A stretch of 64,000 nt of DNA from Corynebacterium sp. CNJ-954 (GTDB lineage: Bacteria > Actinomycetota > Actinomycetes > Mycobacteriales > Mycobacteriaceae). Location of the stretch: positions 82,208 through 146,207 of the forward strand of contig NZ_MKKI01000003.1 in the NCBI RefSeq assembly GCF_001942345.1, in the 5' to 3' direction. The notes beneath the pieces were generated by a model. That model saw nothing but the letters and a program-made list of their open reading frames with translations. It did not search any database and had not been told where the DNA came from. A program made the position numbers and the translations under genes. This document shows positions 40,367 to 49,687 of the stretch, in pieces (the first letter of the stretch is position 1; the number at the start of each line of letters is the position of its first letter).

Positions 40367-42451
40367 ATGGCCGAATTCTCACGCAGGGCGTTCTTCGCCG
40401 GGCTCGCAGCGCTCGGCGGTACGGTGCTGTGGTCGTCCGTCCAGTCGACGGGTGCTCCCCGTGCGCTCGCCGGGACAGCCCGGCCAGGGCCGTCGGACGC
40501 AGCTGCAGCCTCGGGGCCGACTGTGATGTCGGTGGGCAGGGGTATCGCCGATGCCACCGGGGAACCGCTGGGGGCGGGGATGGACGGTTACGCGGTGCAG
40601 GAACAGACCTCGGTCGGTATCCGGCAACGGCTGTACTCCCGTGCCTTCGTCTTCGACGACGGCACCCGCCGCTTCTGCCACGTCACCGTCGATACACCGC
40701 TGATGTTCCAGTCGGTGTTCCTGGAGGTTCTCCGCCGTCTGCGGGAGACCTACGGTGACACCTACCGCAGCGACAACGTGGTGGTCAGCGCCACCCACAC
40801 CCATGTCGGCCCAGGTGGAAGGTCCGGCCATGCGATGGTTGACCTGGTGTCCCTGGGATTCCGTCCGGTGACGTTCGAGGCCCAGGTGGCAGGGATCGTA
40901 CGGTCGGTTCGGCGCGCCCACGACGACATCGCCCCGGCCGAGCTCACTCTCGTCAGCGGCGAGATCGACGGTGTCGGCCAGAACCGTTCGCGGCAGGCGT
41001 TCGACCGTAACCCGGCGGCAGACAGGGCCGAGAACCCGGACGGGGTGGACCGCACGTCCGTCACCCTGCACGTCGCGCGCGACGGCCGTCCGGTCGGGTT
41101 GATCAACTGGTACTCGGTGCACGCCACCAGCTTCAGCCACAAGATCCGCCACATCTCGGGTGACAACAAGGGTTTCGCCGCCTACTCCTACGAATCTGCT
41201 GCAGGGGTCGACCACCGTGACCTCGGCGCAGCACCCTTCGTCGCAGCCTTCGCCCAGGGGACGCCCGGTGACGTGACGCCCAACCACGGCCTGGTGCCGG
41301 AGTCTGGTCCCGGTGGGCCCGGTGTCGACGGCCAGAAGAAGTCGGTGGAGATCCTCGGCCACCGTCAGGCGGACGGAGCCCGGGCGTCCGCCACCGGTGC
41401 CGACCTCCTCGCCGCATGGTCGGGTCTGGAGGGACGCACCTGCTGGACCGACATGGACGCCGTCGAGGTGGACGGCCGGTGGACGCCGGACGGTTCGCCG
41501 GGGAGGACCGGACCGGCCGTCCTCGGCACCGCCTTCGCCGCCTCGAGCCAGGAGGACGGTGGCGGGCTCGATGTCGACCTCGGCATCAACGAAGGCGAAC
41601 GTGGTGGATCACCGTGGGTGCGTCAGCTCAACGACCTCGCGCCGGTTCCTGAGGATGTCCGCCGGATCCATGCACCGAAGGACATGCTCCTGCCGATGGG
41701 CTACATCGACGGCATGATCCAGCAGCGACATCTCTTCGGGGTGTGGCGTATCGGTGGACTGATCCTGGTGTACCTCGGATTCGAACCCACGGTGACCTCG
41801 GGGCTCAGGATCCGTCGCACCGTGGCCGAGGCGATGGACGTCCCGGCGGACAATGTCGTCGTTCAGGGGTACTCCTGCGGATACGGCCACTACATCACCA
41901 CACCGGAGGAGTACGCGCAGCAGGACTACGAGGGCGGTGCGACGGCATTCGGGCGTCTCGAGCTGCCCGCGGTGCAGCAGGTCACGGACCGGCTCGCACG
42001 GGCGCTTGCTTCCGGGGAGAACGTCGACCACGGCGCGCCGGCCGGCGACCTCACCGGGGTGATTCCCGGGAGCCCGGCCGCAGTGTCGGTCCTGGACACT
42101 GCTCCGGTGGGACGACGGTTCGGTGACGTGCTGTCCGGCGGGGGAGAGGTGGGTGCCGGGGAGACGGTTGCCGTGCGGTTCGTCGGAGCGAACCCGAACA
42201 ACGACCTGCGTCTGGAGGACAGCTATCTGCTGGTGGAGCGTGTCGACGACGGTGCCGTGATCGCCCATGACTCGTCCTGGACGACACTGCTGACCTTCGA
42301 CCGCGCCTTCACCGAGACGACGGCCACCGTGGAATGGGACACCACCGGGGCAGACTCCGGTGACTACCGGATCGTCCTGCACGGGGACTGGAAGGACATC
42401 CACGGCACCGTGCGGCCGTTCGAGGGGGACTGTCACGTCACCGTCAGATAA
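40367..42451 (+). CDS. Neutral ceramidase, Tat-exported
   Basis: 694 residues from ATG 40367 behind GAGGGGAGCATC. Cleaves the amide bond of ceramides. A twin-arginine signal (SRRAFFAGLAALGG) at the N-terminus and an Ala-rich cleavage region about residue 40 indicate folded export. Family motifs: THTHVGPGG (zinc His), INWYSVHATS (zinc His and the catalytic Ser region), QGTPGDVTPN and the late YSCGYGHYITTPEEY. The last 130 residues form the C-terminal Ig-like domain. Full family length. Such enzymes are known from Pseudomonas and mycobacteria; here it could release fatty acids from skin or food-associated lipids. Confidence 0.9.
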   Translation: MAEFSRRAFFAGLAALGGTVLWSSVQSTGAPRALAGTARPGPSDAAAASGPTVMSVGRGIADATGEPLGAGMDGYAVQEQTSVGIRQRLYSRAFVFDDGTRRFCHVTVDTPLMFQSVFLEVLRRLRETYGDTYRSDNVVVSATHTHVGPGGRSGHAMVDLVSLGFRPVTFEAQVAGIVRSVRRAHDDIAPAELTLVSGEIDGVGQNRSRQAFDRNPAADRAENPDGVDRTSVTLHVARDGRPVGLINWYSVHATSFSHKIRHISGDNKGFAAYSYESAAGVDHRDLGAAPFVAAFAQGTPGDVTPNHGLVPESGPGGPGVDGQKKSVEILGHRQADGARASATGADLLAAWSGLEGRTCWTDMDAVEVDGRWTPDGSPGRTGPAVLGTAFAASSQEDGGGLDVDLGINEGERGGSPWVRQLNDLAPVPEDVRRIHAPKDMLLPMGYIDGMIQQRHLFGVWRIGGLILVYLGFEPTVTSGLRIRRTVAEAMDVPADNVVVQGYSCGYGHYITTPEEYAQQDYEGGATAFGRLELPAVQQVTDRLARALASGENVDHGAPAGDLTGVIPGSPAAVSVLDTAPVGRRFGDVLSGGGEVGAGETVAVRFVGANPNNDLRLEDSYLLVERVDDGAVIAHDSSWTTLLTFDRAFTETTATVEWDTTGADSGDYRIVLHGDWKDIHGTVRPFEGDCHVTVR

Positions 42452-42579
42452 ATTCTGCGGAATCTGGCCGGGGTGTCGATATCCGGGGATGCTGTACGTC
42501 ATCATGATGTCGAGGCCGCAAGGTCCGGCAGCACAGGTACCCGGAACCGCCGGGTGCCGACTACCGTGACGGAGGAATC

Positions 42580-42936
42580 ATGAAGTACGCATTACTGTTG
42601 ATGGGACACACCAATGACCCGGACTGCGGGGACGACGGCGGCGCGAACCCGGAGGAGTTCTTCGAGTTCGACAAGGAGATCGAGGCGGCAGGAGTGGTCC
42701 TCTACTCGTTCGCCCTGGAGAACCCCGAGAATTCGGTCATCGTCAGCAGCGACGACTCGGCGGGTGGTGACGACCGTGTCGTCTCCTCCGGGCCGTACGC
42801 GGAAGTCAGCGAGTTCGTCGGTGGTGGCTACGTCATCGACGTGCCGGACCTCGATACGGCGGTCGCGTGGGCGAAGAAGAGTCCGGCGTCCGGCCCGCGC
42901 GGCCACGTCGAGATCCGGCCCCTGGCACCCTACTGA
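42580..42936 (+). CDS. YCII/DGPF-domain protein partner of ECF42 sigma factor
   Basis: 118 residues, ATG behind GACGGAGGAATC. A small YCII-fold protein (KYALLLMGHTNDPD, SGPYAEVSEFVGGGYVIDVPDLDTAVAWA). Genes of this DGPF type almost always sit next to ECF42 sigma factors, as here (the next gene starts 17 nt on). The family DGPF motif appears as SSGPYAE. Biochemical activity unknown; likely an output of, or input to, the sigma factor. Confidence 0.82.
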   Translation: MKYALLLMGHTNDPDCGDDGGANPEEFFEFDKEIEAAGVVLYSFALENPENSVIVSSDDSAGGDDRVVSSGPYAEVSEFVGGGYVIDVPDLDTAVAWAKKSPASGPRGHVEIRPLAPY

Positions 42937-42952
42937 CAGCTGGCCCCACGCC

Positions 42953-44200
42953 ATGCCTGACCTTCCTGTGGCTCTGGACGCGGAGACCCGTGCCCGCCTG
43001 ATCGCCACTCTCGCCCGACGCTTCGGTGACATCGATCTCGCCGAGGACAGTCTGCACGAAGCGGTGCTCCAGGCGATGCGCACGTGGCCCGAGTCAGGAG
43101 AACCCGACAGCCCGGTCGCGTGGCTGACGACCGTCGCAAAACGCAAGGCGCTCGACGTTGTCCGTCGTGAGGACGTCCTCGCCCGGAAGATCGCGGAACT
43201 GCACATCGAACAGGGACGCCCGGCCGGGGACGACCCCGTCGGAGATGCAGTCGGGGAGGGGAAGGCGGACCGGGACGACCGGCTCGCCATGCTCGTCGCC
43301 TGCAGTCACCCTGCGTTGACACCGTCTGACCGTGTTGCGATGACCCTGCGTTTCGCCGCCGGACGAGACACCCGCGTGGTGGCTGACCTGCTCCTGCTGC
43401 CGGTGTCTACCCTGCAGCAACGCATCGTCCGTGCGAAGAAGCGCATCCGCGCCCTCGGCATCTCCTTCGCCGTGCCCGACGGCGACGTTCTGGCAGAGAG
43501 ACTGGACAGCGTGTTGAAAGTGATCTACCTGATCTACACTGACGGTTTCGCCCGCAGTACCGGGCAGGACCACGTCCAGGACGATCTCACGGCGGAAGCA
43601 CTGCGCCTCGCCCGTCTGGTGCAACGTCTTGAGCCGGATTCGGCGGAAGCGACCGGCCTACTGGCACTGCTGCTTCTCACGGAGGCACGTCGTCCTGCCC
43701 GCCTCACTTTTGACGGACTCCCGGTACCGCTGGAGCATCAGGACCGGACTCGGTGGGACGGACCGCTCAAGGCGGAGGGGCTGATTCTCGCCGAACGTGC
43801 CGCTGGAATGCCGGGTGCCCGGACCTACGCCATTCAAGCGGCCATTGCCGCAGTGCATGCCGAAGCGTTGACCTTCGCGGACACCGACTGGCGCCAGATT
43901 GCCGTTCTGTACCGGCTTCTCGGGAAGTATGAATCCGGTCCAGCGGTGCAACTGGCCACGGTGGTCGCCGTCGGTCGGACCGAAGGACCGCGACGGGGAA
44001 GCGAACTGCTCGGGGAACTGGCCGGGGAGCGGGCTTTCGACGACTACCGCCCGTTCCATGTCGCCCGGGCAGTCACATACCGGGAACTGGGGGACCATCG
44101 CAGCGCCGCAGCGGCCTACCGACGGGCACTGGAACTTCCGGGGAACGACGCGGAGGACCTTGTCCTGGCGGACATGTTGTCGGAGGTGACTCGGGCCTGA
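42953..44200 (+). CDS. ECF42-type RNA polymerase sigma factor
   Basis: 415 residues. Region 2 (IDLAEDSLHEAVLQAMRTWP, VAWLTTVAKRKALDVVRRE) and region 4 (RVAMTLRFAAGRDTRVVADLLLL, LQQRIVRAKKRIRAL) fill the first 180 residues. The remaining 235 form the long C-terminal extension with TPR-like helices (HRSAAAAYRRALEL) that defines group ECF42. There is no anti-sigma factor nearby, consistent with regulation by the extension. Probably one operon with the DGPF gene. Ends back-to-back with bcp. Confidence 0.9.
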   Translation: MPDLPVALDAETRARLIATLARRFGDIDLAEDSLHEAVLQAMRTWPESGEPDSPVAWLTTVAKRKALDVVRREDVLARKIAELHIEQGRPAGDDPVGDAVGEGKADRDDRLAMLVACSHPALTPSDRVAMTLRFAAGRDTRVVADLLLLPVSTLQQRIVRAKKRIRALGISFAVPDGDVLAERLDSVLKVIYLIYTDGFARSTGQDHVQDDLTAEALRLARLVQRLEPDSAEATGLLALLLLTEARRPARLTFDGLPVPLEHQDRTRWDGPLKAEGLILAERAAGMPGARTYAIQAAIAAVHAEALTFADTDWRQIAVLYRLLGKYESGPAVQLATVVAVGRTEGPRRGSELLGELAGERAFDDYRPFHVARAVTYRELGDHRSAAAAYRRALELPGNDAEDLVLADMLSEVTRA

Positions 44201-44683
44201 TTACGTCAGGTCACGGATGATCCGGCCGACGTGCCCGGTGGCCTTGACGTTGTATTTCGCCAGTCCGATGGTTCCGTCGGTGTTGATCAGGAACGTCGAA
44301 CGGATGACACCCTGCACCACCTTGCCGTAGTTCTTCTTCTCCCCGAAGGCACCGTAGGCGGTGAGCGCCTTCTTCTCCGGATCGGAGAGCAGGGGGAAGG
44401 TCAGGTCGTGGTTCTCGCGGAACTTCTCCAGCTTCTCCACGGAGTCCGGGGAGATGCCGAGAACGTCCACGCCGGCGTCGTTGAGTTCGGTGAGCGAGTC
44501 CCGGAAATCACAGGCCTCGGTGGTGCACCCCGGCGTATCCGCCTTGGGGTAGAAGTACACGATGACGCGCCGACCGCTGTAGTCGGACAGGCTGACCTGA
44601 CGGCCCCGGTCGTCGGTGAGGGTGAAGTTCGGTGCCACGTCCCCGATCTCGAGGATGGTGCGGTTGTTGTCGGAAGTACTCAT
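44201..44683 (-). CDS. bcp: Thiol peroxiredoxin, Bcp/PrxQ family
   Basis: 160 residues from ATG 44683. Reduces peroxides through a cysteine. The motif YPKADTPGCTTEACDFRD contains the peroxidatic Cys and the resolving Cys five residues later, the standard PrxQ arrangement. AFGEKKNYGK and IRSTFLINTDGTI are further family segments. The longer frame reaching 44779 is rejected because it lacks a ribosome site and has no family match. Cytoplasmic. Confidence 0.92.
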   Translation of the reverse strand: MSTSDNNRTILEIGDVAPNFTLTDDRGRQVSLSDYSGRRVIVYFYPKADTPGCTTEACDFRDSLTELNDAGVDVLGISPDSVEKLEKFRENHDLTFPLLSDPEKKALTAYGAFGEKKNYGKVVQGVIRSTFLINTDGTIGLAKYNVKATGHVGRIIRDLT

Positions 44684-44821
44684 GTGCTCCGAGTGTACGG
44701 TGATCCGCGGTTCTGTCGAGCACCGTTCGGAGGGTTCTTCTGCACTGCCGGCACCGGAGAACGTACAATTCAGGAACAATCCCGAAACCGTCAGTCACGA
44801 CCAGCAATGCAGGAGACTTCA

Positions 44822-45103
44822 GTGGCCCGCACCATCGACTCTATCCAGAGCGACATCGAACGCACCCGTGAACAGCTCGCGAAGACTCTGGACGAGCTCA
44901 GCGTCCGCGCGGCTCCGAAGAACCTGGCGGACGAGGCGAAGACCCAGGTCTCCAATGTTCTCGCCCAGCCGAAGGTCCAGCTGATCATCGGCGGTGTCGT
45001 CGCGGGTGTGGGCCTTGTCGTCGCGCTGACGGTGGCGGGCAAGCGCAACGAGAAGAAGCAGATCAAGGAAATCCAGCGCCTGCTGGCAGACGCCAGGTCC
45101 TGA
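44822..45103 (+). CDS. DUF3618 membrane-anchored protein
   Basis: 93 residues from GTG 44822, five bases after AGGAGA; the upstream ATG 44807 overlaps the ribosome site. The DUF3618 pattern is IDSIQSDIERTREQLAKTLDEL near the N-terminus, followed by one membrane helix (LIIGGVVAGVGLVVALTVA) and a basic tail. Common in mycolic-acid bacteria, function unknown. The helix-plus-anchor design suggests a small envelope-associated protein. Confidence 0.85.
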   Translation: MARTIDSIQSDIERTREQLAKTLDELSVRAAPKNLADEAKTQVSNVLAQPKVQLIIGGVVAGVGLVVALTVAGKRNEKKQIKEIQRLLADARS

Positions 45104-45194
45104 TCACCATCCCCGCCCCGCGCGATCCCGGACAGCCCCGGCGGATCTCCGGCACAGACGTGCCGTCGAGATCGCCGGGGTTTGCGCATGCGCG

Positions 45195-46247
45195 GTGGTG
45201 CTCGGTGCGGTGTGCACCGAGCTCGGTGTCCCGGCGTCCTGGATCTTCGCCTTCCTGGTCTCGTTCGGCGCCTACGCGATCCTCTCCGACCGGCAGACCA
45301 CCCCACCCACGCGACTGATGCAACCGGCCCAGGTGGTCATCGCGATGGTGTGTGTGGCCCCGCTGGTCGAACTCGACGGGGCCACGGTCGCTGGCTATGT
45401 GACGCCGACTGTGCTCGCCCTGGTGGTCACCTTGGCGGTCTGCGCAGCGGCAGCGTTCCTCCTCCACCGGTCAGGTGCAGCCAGCGCGGTCAGTGCCCTC
45501 CTGGCGACGTTGGCCGGGGGAGCGAGCGGGATGACGGTGCTCGCCGCCGAGCTGAAGGAGGACGTGCGCTTCGTCGTCCTCACCCAGTACCTGCGCCTGT
45601 CACTGGTGGTGTTGACGTTGCCGGTATTCGTGCACGTCTTCGCCGGTGGGGGAGACGCCGGTGCTGGAACAGATGCCGGGGCCACCGGTGCCGCTGACTC
45701 TGCGGCATGGTGGTCGCCGGAACTCCGGCCAGTCCTCGGTGCCCTCGTCGTCTGGGGGCTGGTGTGGTTGCTCGTGCGGCTCACGCGCCGGGTGGTGAAG
45801 CTGCCGGTGCCGTATCTTCTGCTGTCGATGCTGCTGACCTGGGCAGCCGGGGTGGCCGGAGTGCCGGACGAGTGGCTGCGCCCGGAAGGACTCCTGCTGG
45901 TGTTCGCCTATGCGGTGATCGGCGTGCAGGCTGGCGGGACACTCACGAAGTCGGCGTTGCGGCAGTTCAGCCACAGTCTGCCCCTGATCCTCGCTGCGGT
46001 GGCGTCGATGATCATCGGGGCGATTGTCGCCGCGCTGCTGATCGCCCACTTCAGTGACGTCCCACTGCTGGACGCCTATCTGGCCACCGTGCCCGGCGGG
46101 ATCTACGCTGTGTTGGCCTTCGCCCATGAAGCCGGGTCGGAGCCGATCGTGACCGTGGTCCAGGTGATGCGCACCCTGGCGATGTTGGTCATCGGTGCGT
46201 ACCTGCCGACGATCATCGGCTGGTGGGGGAGACGTCGGCACGCCTGA
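45195..46247 (+). CDS. AbrB-family membrane protein (COG3180)
   Basis: 350 residues from GTG 45195. The frame is open upstream and reads plausibly (RRAVEIAGVCACAVVLGAV), but no usual start or ribosome site is visible, so the true N-terminus is probably longer. About ten membrane helices in two similar halves, with the repeated LLATLAGGASGM and LATVPGGIYAVLAFA signatures of the AbrB duplication. Transport role unproven. The neighbouring genes share its direction. Confidence 0.75.
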   Translation: MVLGAVCTELGVPASWIFAFLVSFGAYAILSDRQTTPPTRLMQPAQVVIAMVCVAPLVELDGATVAGYVTPTVLALVVTLAVCAAAAFLLHRSGAASAVSALLATLAGGASGMTVLAAELKEDVRFVVLTQYLRLSLVVLTLPVFVHVFAGGGDAGAGTDAGATGAADSAAWWSPELRPVLGALVVWGLVWLLVRLTRRVVKLPVPYLLLSMLLTWAAGVAGVPDEWLRPEGLLLVFAYAVIGVQAGGTLTKSALRQFSHSLPLILAAVASMIIGAIVAALLIAHFSDVPLLDAYLATVPGGIYAVLAFAHEAGSEPIVTVVQVMRTLAMLVIGAYLPTIIGWWGRRRHA

Positions 46248-46277
46248 ATGCCGTCCCGGCGATGGTAGTTTCGGGGC

Positions 46278-46694
46278 ATGGGTCTCATCTGGAACTTCCT
46301 CGTCCGTGCAGTCGGTACCGCCGTGGGACTGTGGGTCGTGACCTACTTCATCAGTGGTGTCACGGTCACAGCGCCGGCGGAACCCCTCCTCGGCAACGGT
46401 GAAAACGACCGGTTGTGGGTGTTCCTCGGTTGTGCCGCCGTGATCCTGCTGCTCAACATGACGGTCCGTCCGGTTCTCCGGCTCCTGGGGCTTCCACTGA
46501 CGATCCTCACGCTGGGCCTGTTCGCGCTGGTGATCAATGCCGGCGTCTTCCTGTTGGCCGAGGTGCTCGCGCAGGCGGTGGGACTCGGCCTCGATATCGC
46601 GACCTTCGGCGCAGCGTTCTGGGGTGCGATCATCATGGCGCTGGTCAGCTGGATTCTCGGGCCCATCACCGGGCTGCTCTCTGCCCGACGCTGA
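46278..46694 (+). CDS. PF04020 four-helix membrane protein
   Basis: 138 residues. Four hydrophobic helices with the family pattern LLNMTVRPVLRLLGLPLTILTLG-type loop (NxxxRPxLxxLxLPLTxxTLG). Widespread small membrane protein sometimes labelled phage-holin family, though it is chromosomal and not lytic. Starts ATG 46278, 30 bases after the AbrB gene. Tail-to-tail with the MFS gene. Confidence 0.88.
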   Translation: MGLIWNFLVRAVGTAVGLWVVTYFISGVTVTAPAEPLLGNGENDRLWVFLGCAAVILLLNMTVRPVLRLLGLPLTILTLGLFALVINAGVFLLAEVLAQAVGLGLDIATFGAAFWGAIIMALVSWILGPITGLLSARR

Positions 46695-46697
46695 GGG

Positions 46698-47933
46698 TCA
46701 GGTGCGGTCGGCGTCGCCGGGGGTGTCGAGACCCGTTCCGGTCTGGTCCTGGAGTGTCCGGGAGTCGGAGACGGACGCCCAGCCGACAGCGGCGAGCGCG
46801 AGCAAAATCCCGCTGACACCGAAGGCCCAGCCGAACCCGGCGACGTCGACGAGCACTCCAGCCGCCAACGGGCCCAGAACGCCGCCGAAATCCTGGAGCA
46901 TCGAGTAGCCGGCGACGGTGGAGCCGCCGCGCCGGGTTCCGACGATGTCCGCGAGCACCGCCTGCTGGCCCGGGTTCACCAGGGCAGAGCCGGCACCGGC
47001 GACAACCATGGCCAGGCACGCCAGGACAATGGTCGGTGACAGTGGGAACGCCACGTAGCCGACAGCGGTAACCACCATGCCCAACACCAGCATCGGCTTG
47101 CGTCCGACCGTGTCGTTCCAGCGTCCCGACGGCAGGATGAAGATCGCGTTGCCGGCGGCGTAGGAGGCGAGCGCCCAGGCGGCCACGGCCGCGTCACCGT
47201 TGAATGCTGCGGCGACGAACAGCGGCACGATCGACACCCGGACCCCGAAGGACGTCCACCCGAACACGAAGACCGACCCCAGCAGGACACGGTAGTGCGG
47301 GATGCCCAGCGACGTCGCCAGGGAGAGCGGCTCGCGAGGACTTTCGTCGGCCTGCGCGCCGGCAAGGGAGGAGCGGCGGAGTGCGAACCAGACGACGGTG
47401 GCCGCGACGACGAGCATGATGAAGTAGAAGATGAACGGGGCCCGGAGACCGAATCCGGCGACGAGAGCCCCGAACACCGGGCCCATCAGGTTTCCAAGCA
47501 GGAAACCCGCGGCGTTGACACTTGAGACCCGGCCGCGGGCGTCCACCGGGCTCACCTTGATCAGCAACGCGGTGGCCGCCACGGTGAACATGATCGAACC
47601 GACCCCGCCCAGGCCACGGAGGATCAGCAGCTGGGTGTAGTTCCCTGCCAGGGCACATGCCCCGGTGGATGCCGCGACGATGAGGATGCCGAGCGTGTAG
47701 GTACGCCGTTCACCGAGTTTGACGAGGATCCGTCCTGCCAGGGGAGCTCCGACCAGGCGCATCAGTGCGAAAGCACTGACGATCCCCGAGGCTGCGGCGT
47801 TCGAGACACCGAAGGCGTGTGCGTACTGGGGGATGGCGGGTGCGACGACTCCGTACCCGAGGGCGACGGCGAAAGCGCCTGCGACCAGTGCCCACACCTC
47901 GACCGGGAGTGGTGTGTGGCGTCTGCGTGGCAT
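46698..47933 (-). CDS. MFS efflux transporter
   Basis: 411 residues, 12 predicted membrane helices. MFS signature after helix 2: GRILVKLGERRTYTLG (the G-x-x-x-D/G-R-x-G-R-R loop) and its counterpart RWNDTVGRKPMLVLG between helices 8 and 9. The family is that of drug-type exporters; substrate unknown. The C-terminal tail is Asp/Thr-rich. Monocistronic by spacing. Confidence 0.85.
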   Translation of the reverse strand: MPRRRHTPLPVEVWALVAGAFAVALGYGVVAPAIPQYAHAFGVSNAAASGIVSAFALMRLVGAPLAGRILVKLGERRTYTLGILIVAASTGACALAGNYTQLLILRGLGGVGSIMFTVAATALLIKVSPVDARGRVSSVNAAGFLLGNLMGPVFGALVAGFGLRAPFIFYFIMLVVAATVVWFALRRSSLAGAQADESPREPLSLATSLGIPHYRVLLGSVFVFGWTSFGVRVSIVPLFVAAAFNGDAAVAAWALASYAAGNAIFILPSGRWNDTVGRKPMLVLGMVVTAVGYVAFPLSPTIVLACLAMVVAGAGSALVNPGQQAVLADIVGTRRGGSTVAGYSMLQDFGGVLGPLAAGVLVDVAGFGWAFGVSGILLALAAVGWASVSDSRTLQDQTGTGLDTPGDADRT

Positions 47934-48078
47934 CAGGACATCATATCTCCGCGGGCACGGCGAGCAGGCGCGGGGTCTCTCACACCGCAGTCCCCGCAGT
48001 CGCCCCCGGTGTATGAGCTACAATGACGAAACCCCGGACGGCCAATGGTCGAAGCCAGTGCCCATCCGGGGGTGATTG

Positions 48079-48151
<73 letters not shown>

Positions 48152-48477
48152 ATGTTGTTCTCTGGAGCGGATGTCCCGTCCTCGGCAACGAGAGAAACTA
48201 TAGCCCCACGCCGTAACCGTGGCAAATCCCCAGGTCGCGTCTCCGGCAGTCGCCGGGAAGCGCTGGGGTAACGATTCGGACACAATATGCCGGACGTGGC
48301 CGTTTCCGTTACTTTTGCGGGGCAGCCCAGACGTATGATGGTCGCCGAGACGGGGCCCGACCCTCACCTTGCCGGGCGCAGTGGGACTGCTGCGTCACTA
48401 CCGTCGACATGATTTCACCACAATATTTCATCGCCCCGGGTGCTCGTCATCTGAGGCGGAAAGAGACTGTAGACACC

Positions 48478-49671
48478 ATGCACTTCCGATTCGGCCGCAG
48501 CGGCCGGGTTCTGCGTTCCATCGTGGCGGCGACCGCCGCCACCGCACTGCTGACGACCGCGGCCTGCACCATTGATGACGACGGTGACACGGACACCGAA
48601 CAGGTGGCCCAGGACGACGGATCCTCCGACGACGAAGACGCCGTCGAGTTGACCGCCAACGTCGATGATGACGATACCGACGTCAAGGTGGACGAACCGA
48701 TCACCGTCCAGGACGACGAGGGTATCGACTCCGTCACCCTCACAGACGGCTACGGCACCGAGGTCGAGGGGTCGTTCAACGACGGCAAGACTGAATGGGC
48801 CACCGACGGCAAGCTGGAGTACTCCAGCACCTACACCCTCGAGGCGAAGGCGGGCGACGAGACGTTGTCGACGTCATTCACCACATTCAGCCCCGGCCTG
48901 TTGACCAACGCCTCTCTGGCACCACTCGACGGCTCGACCGTCGGCGTCGGCCAGTCAGTCGCATTGCGCTTCGACGAGGCCCCCGCCGATCGTAAGGCCG
49001 TCGAGGACGCCATCAAGGTGACCACCGAGCCCAAGGTCGAGGGCGCCTTCTACTGGATCACCTCCAATGAGGTGCGGTGGCGCCCGGAGGAGTACTGGAA
49101 GCCCGGCACCGAAGTCACCGTGGATGCCGACCTGGTGGGCAAGGACCTCGGCGGCATGTACGGCGAGGTGGACCGTTCCGCGTCGTTCACCATCGGTGAT
49201 GATGTCCGTGCCGTCGCGGATGATGCGACGAAGATGGTGACTGTCACCCGCAACGGCGAAGTCGTCAAGACCATGCCTACGTCGATGGGTATGCCTGGTC
49301 ATGAGACACCCGAGGGTGTCTACCAGATCGGCGACCAGCTCGAGGCGTTGACCATGGACTCGCAGACGTACGGACTCGCACTCGACGCGGGCGGTTATGT
49401 GACCGACGTGCAGTATGCGACGCAGATGTCCTACTCGGGTATCTACTTCCACGCGGCTCCGTGGTCGCTGTGGGCGCAGGGCAACACGAATACGTCGCAC
49501 GGGTGTCTGAACCTCTCCGTGGAGGACGCCCAGTGGGTCTACGAGAACCTCAAGCGGGGTGACATCGCCGAGGTCCAGGGCACCGGGGGAGGTCAGCTCG
49601 AGGGCTACGACGGGCTCGGCGACTGGAACATCCCCTGGTCGACATGGTCGGCAGGCAACGCCGACGAATAG
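48478..49671 (+). CDS. L,D-transpeptidase lipoprotein (YkuD)
   Basis: 397 residues from ATG 48478; the upstream ATG at 48409 would precede the signal. Lipobox LLTTAAC (Cys about 24), an acidic linker, two Ig-like domains (residues about 60-250) and a C-terminal YkuD domain with the catalytic HxxxxxxxSHGCLNLS pattern (MSYSGIYFHAAPW ... NTSHGCLNLS). It forms 3-3 crosslinks in peptidoglycan outside the membrane, as in mycobacterial Ldt proteins whose layout it shares. Full length. Confidence 0.93.
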   Translation: MHFRFGRSGRVLRSIVAATAATALLTTAACTIDDDGDTDTEQVAQDDGSSDDEDAVELTANVDDDDTDVKVDEPITVQDDEGIDSVTLTDGYGTEVEGSFNDGKTEWATDGKLEYSSTYTLEAKAGDETLSTSFTTFSPGLLTNASLAPLDGSTVGVGQSVALRFDEAPADRKAVEDAIKVTTEPKVEGAFYWITSNEVRWRPEEYWKPGTEVTVDADLVGKDLGGMYGEVDRSASFTIGDDVRAVADDATKMVTVTRNGEVVKTMPTSMGMPGHETPEGVYQIGDQLEALTMDSQTYGLALDAGGYVTDVQYATQMSYSGIYFHAAPWSLWAQGNTNTSHGCLNLSVEDAQWVYENLKRGDIAEVQGTGGGQLEGYDGLGDWNIPWSTWSAGNADE

Positions 49672-49687
49672 TTGGCCCTGGCGCCGG

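Noticed and set aside
46278..46694. Second phage holin
   Set aside because: PF04020 proteins are chromosomal four-helix proteins; it is 7 kb outside the prophage end with no lysin near.
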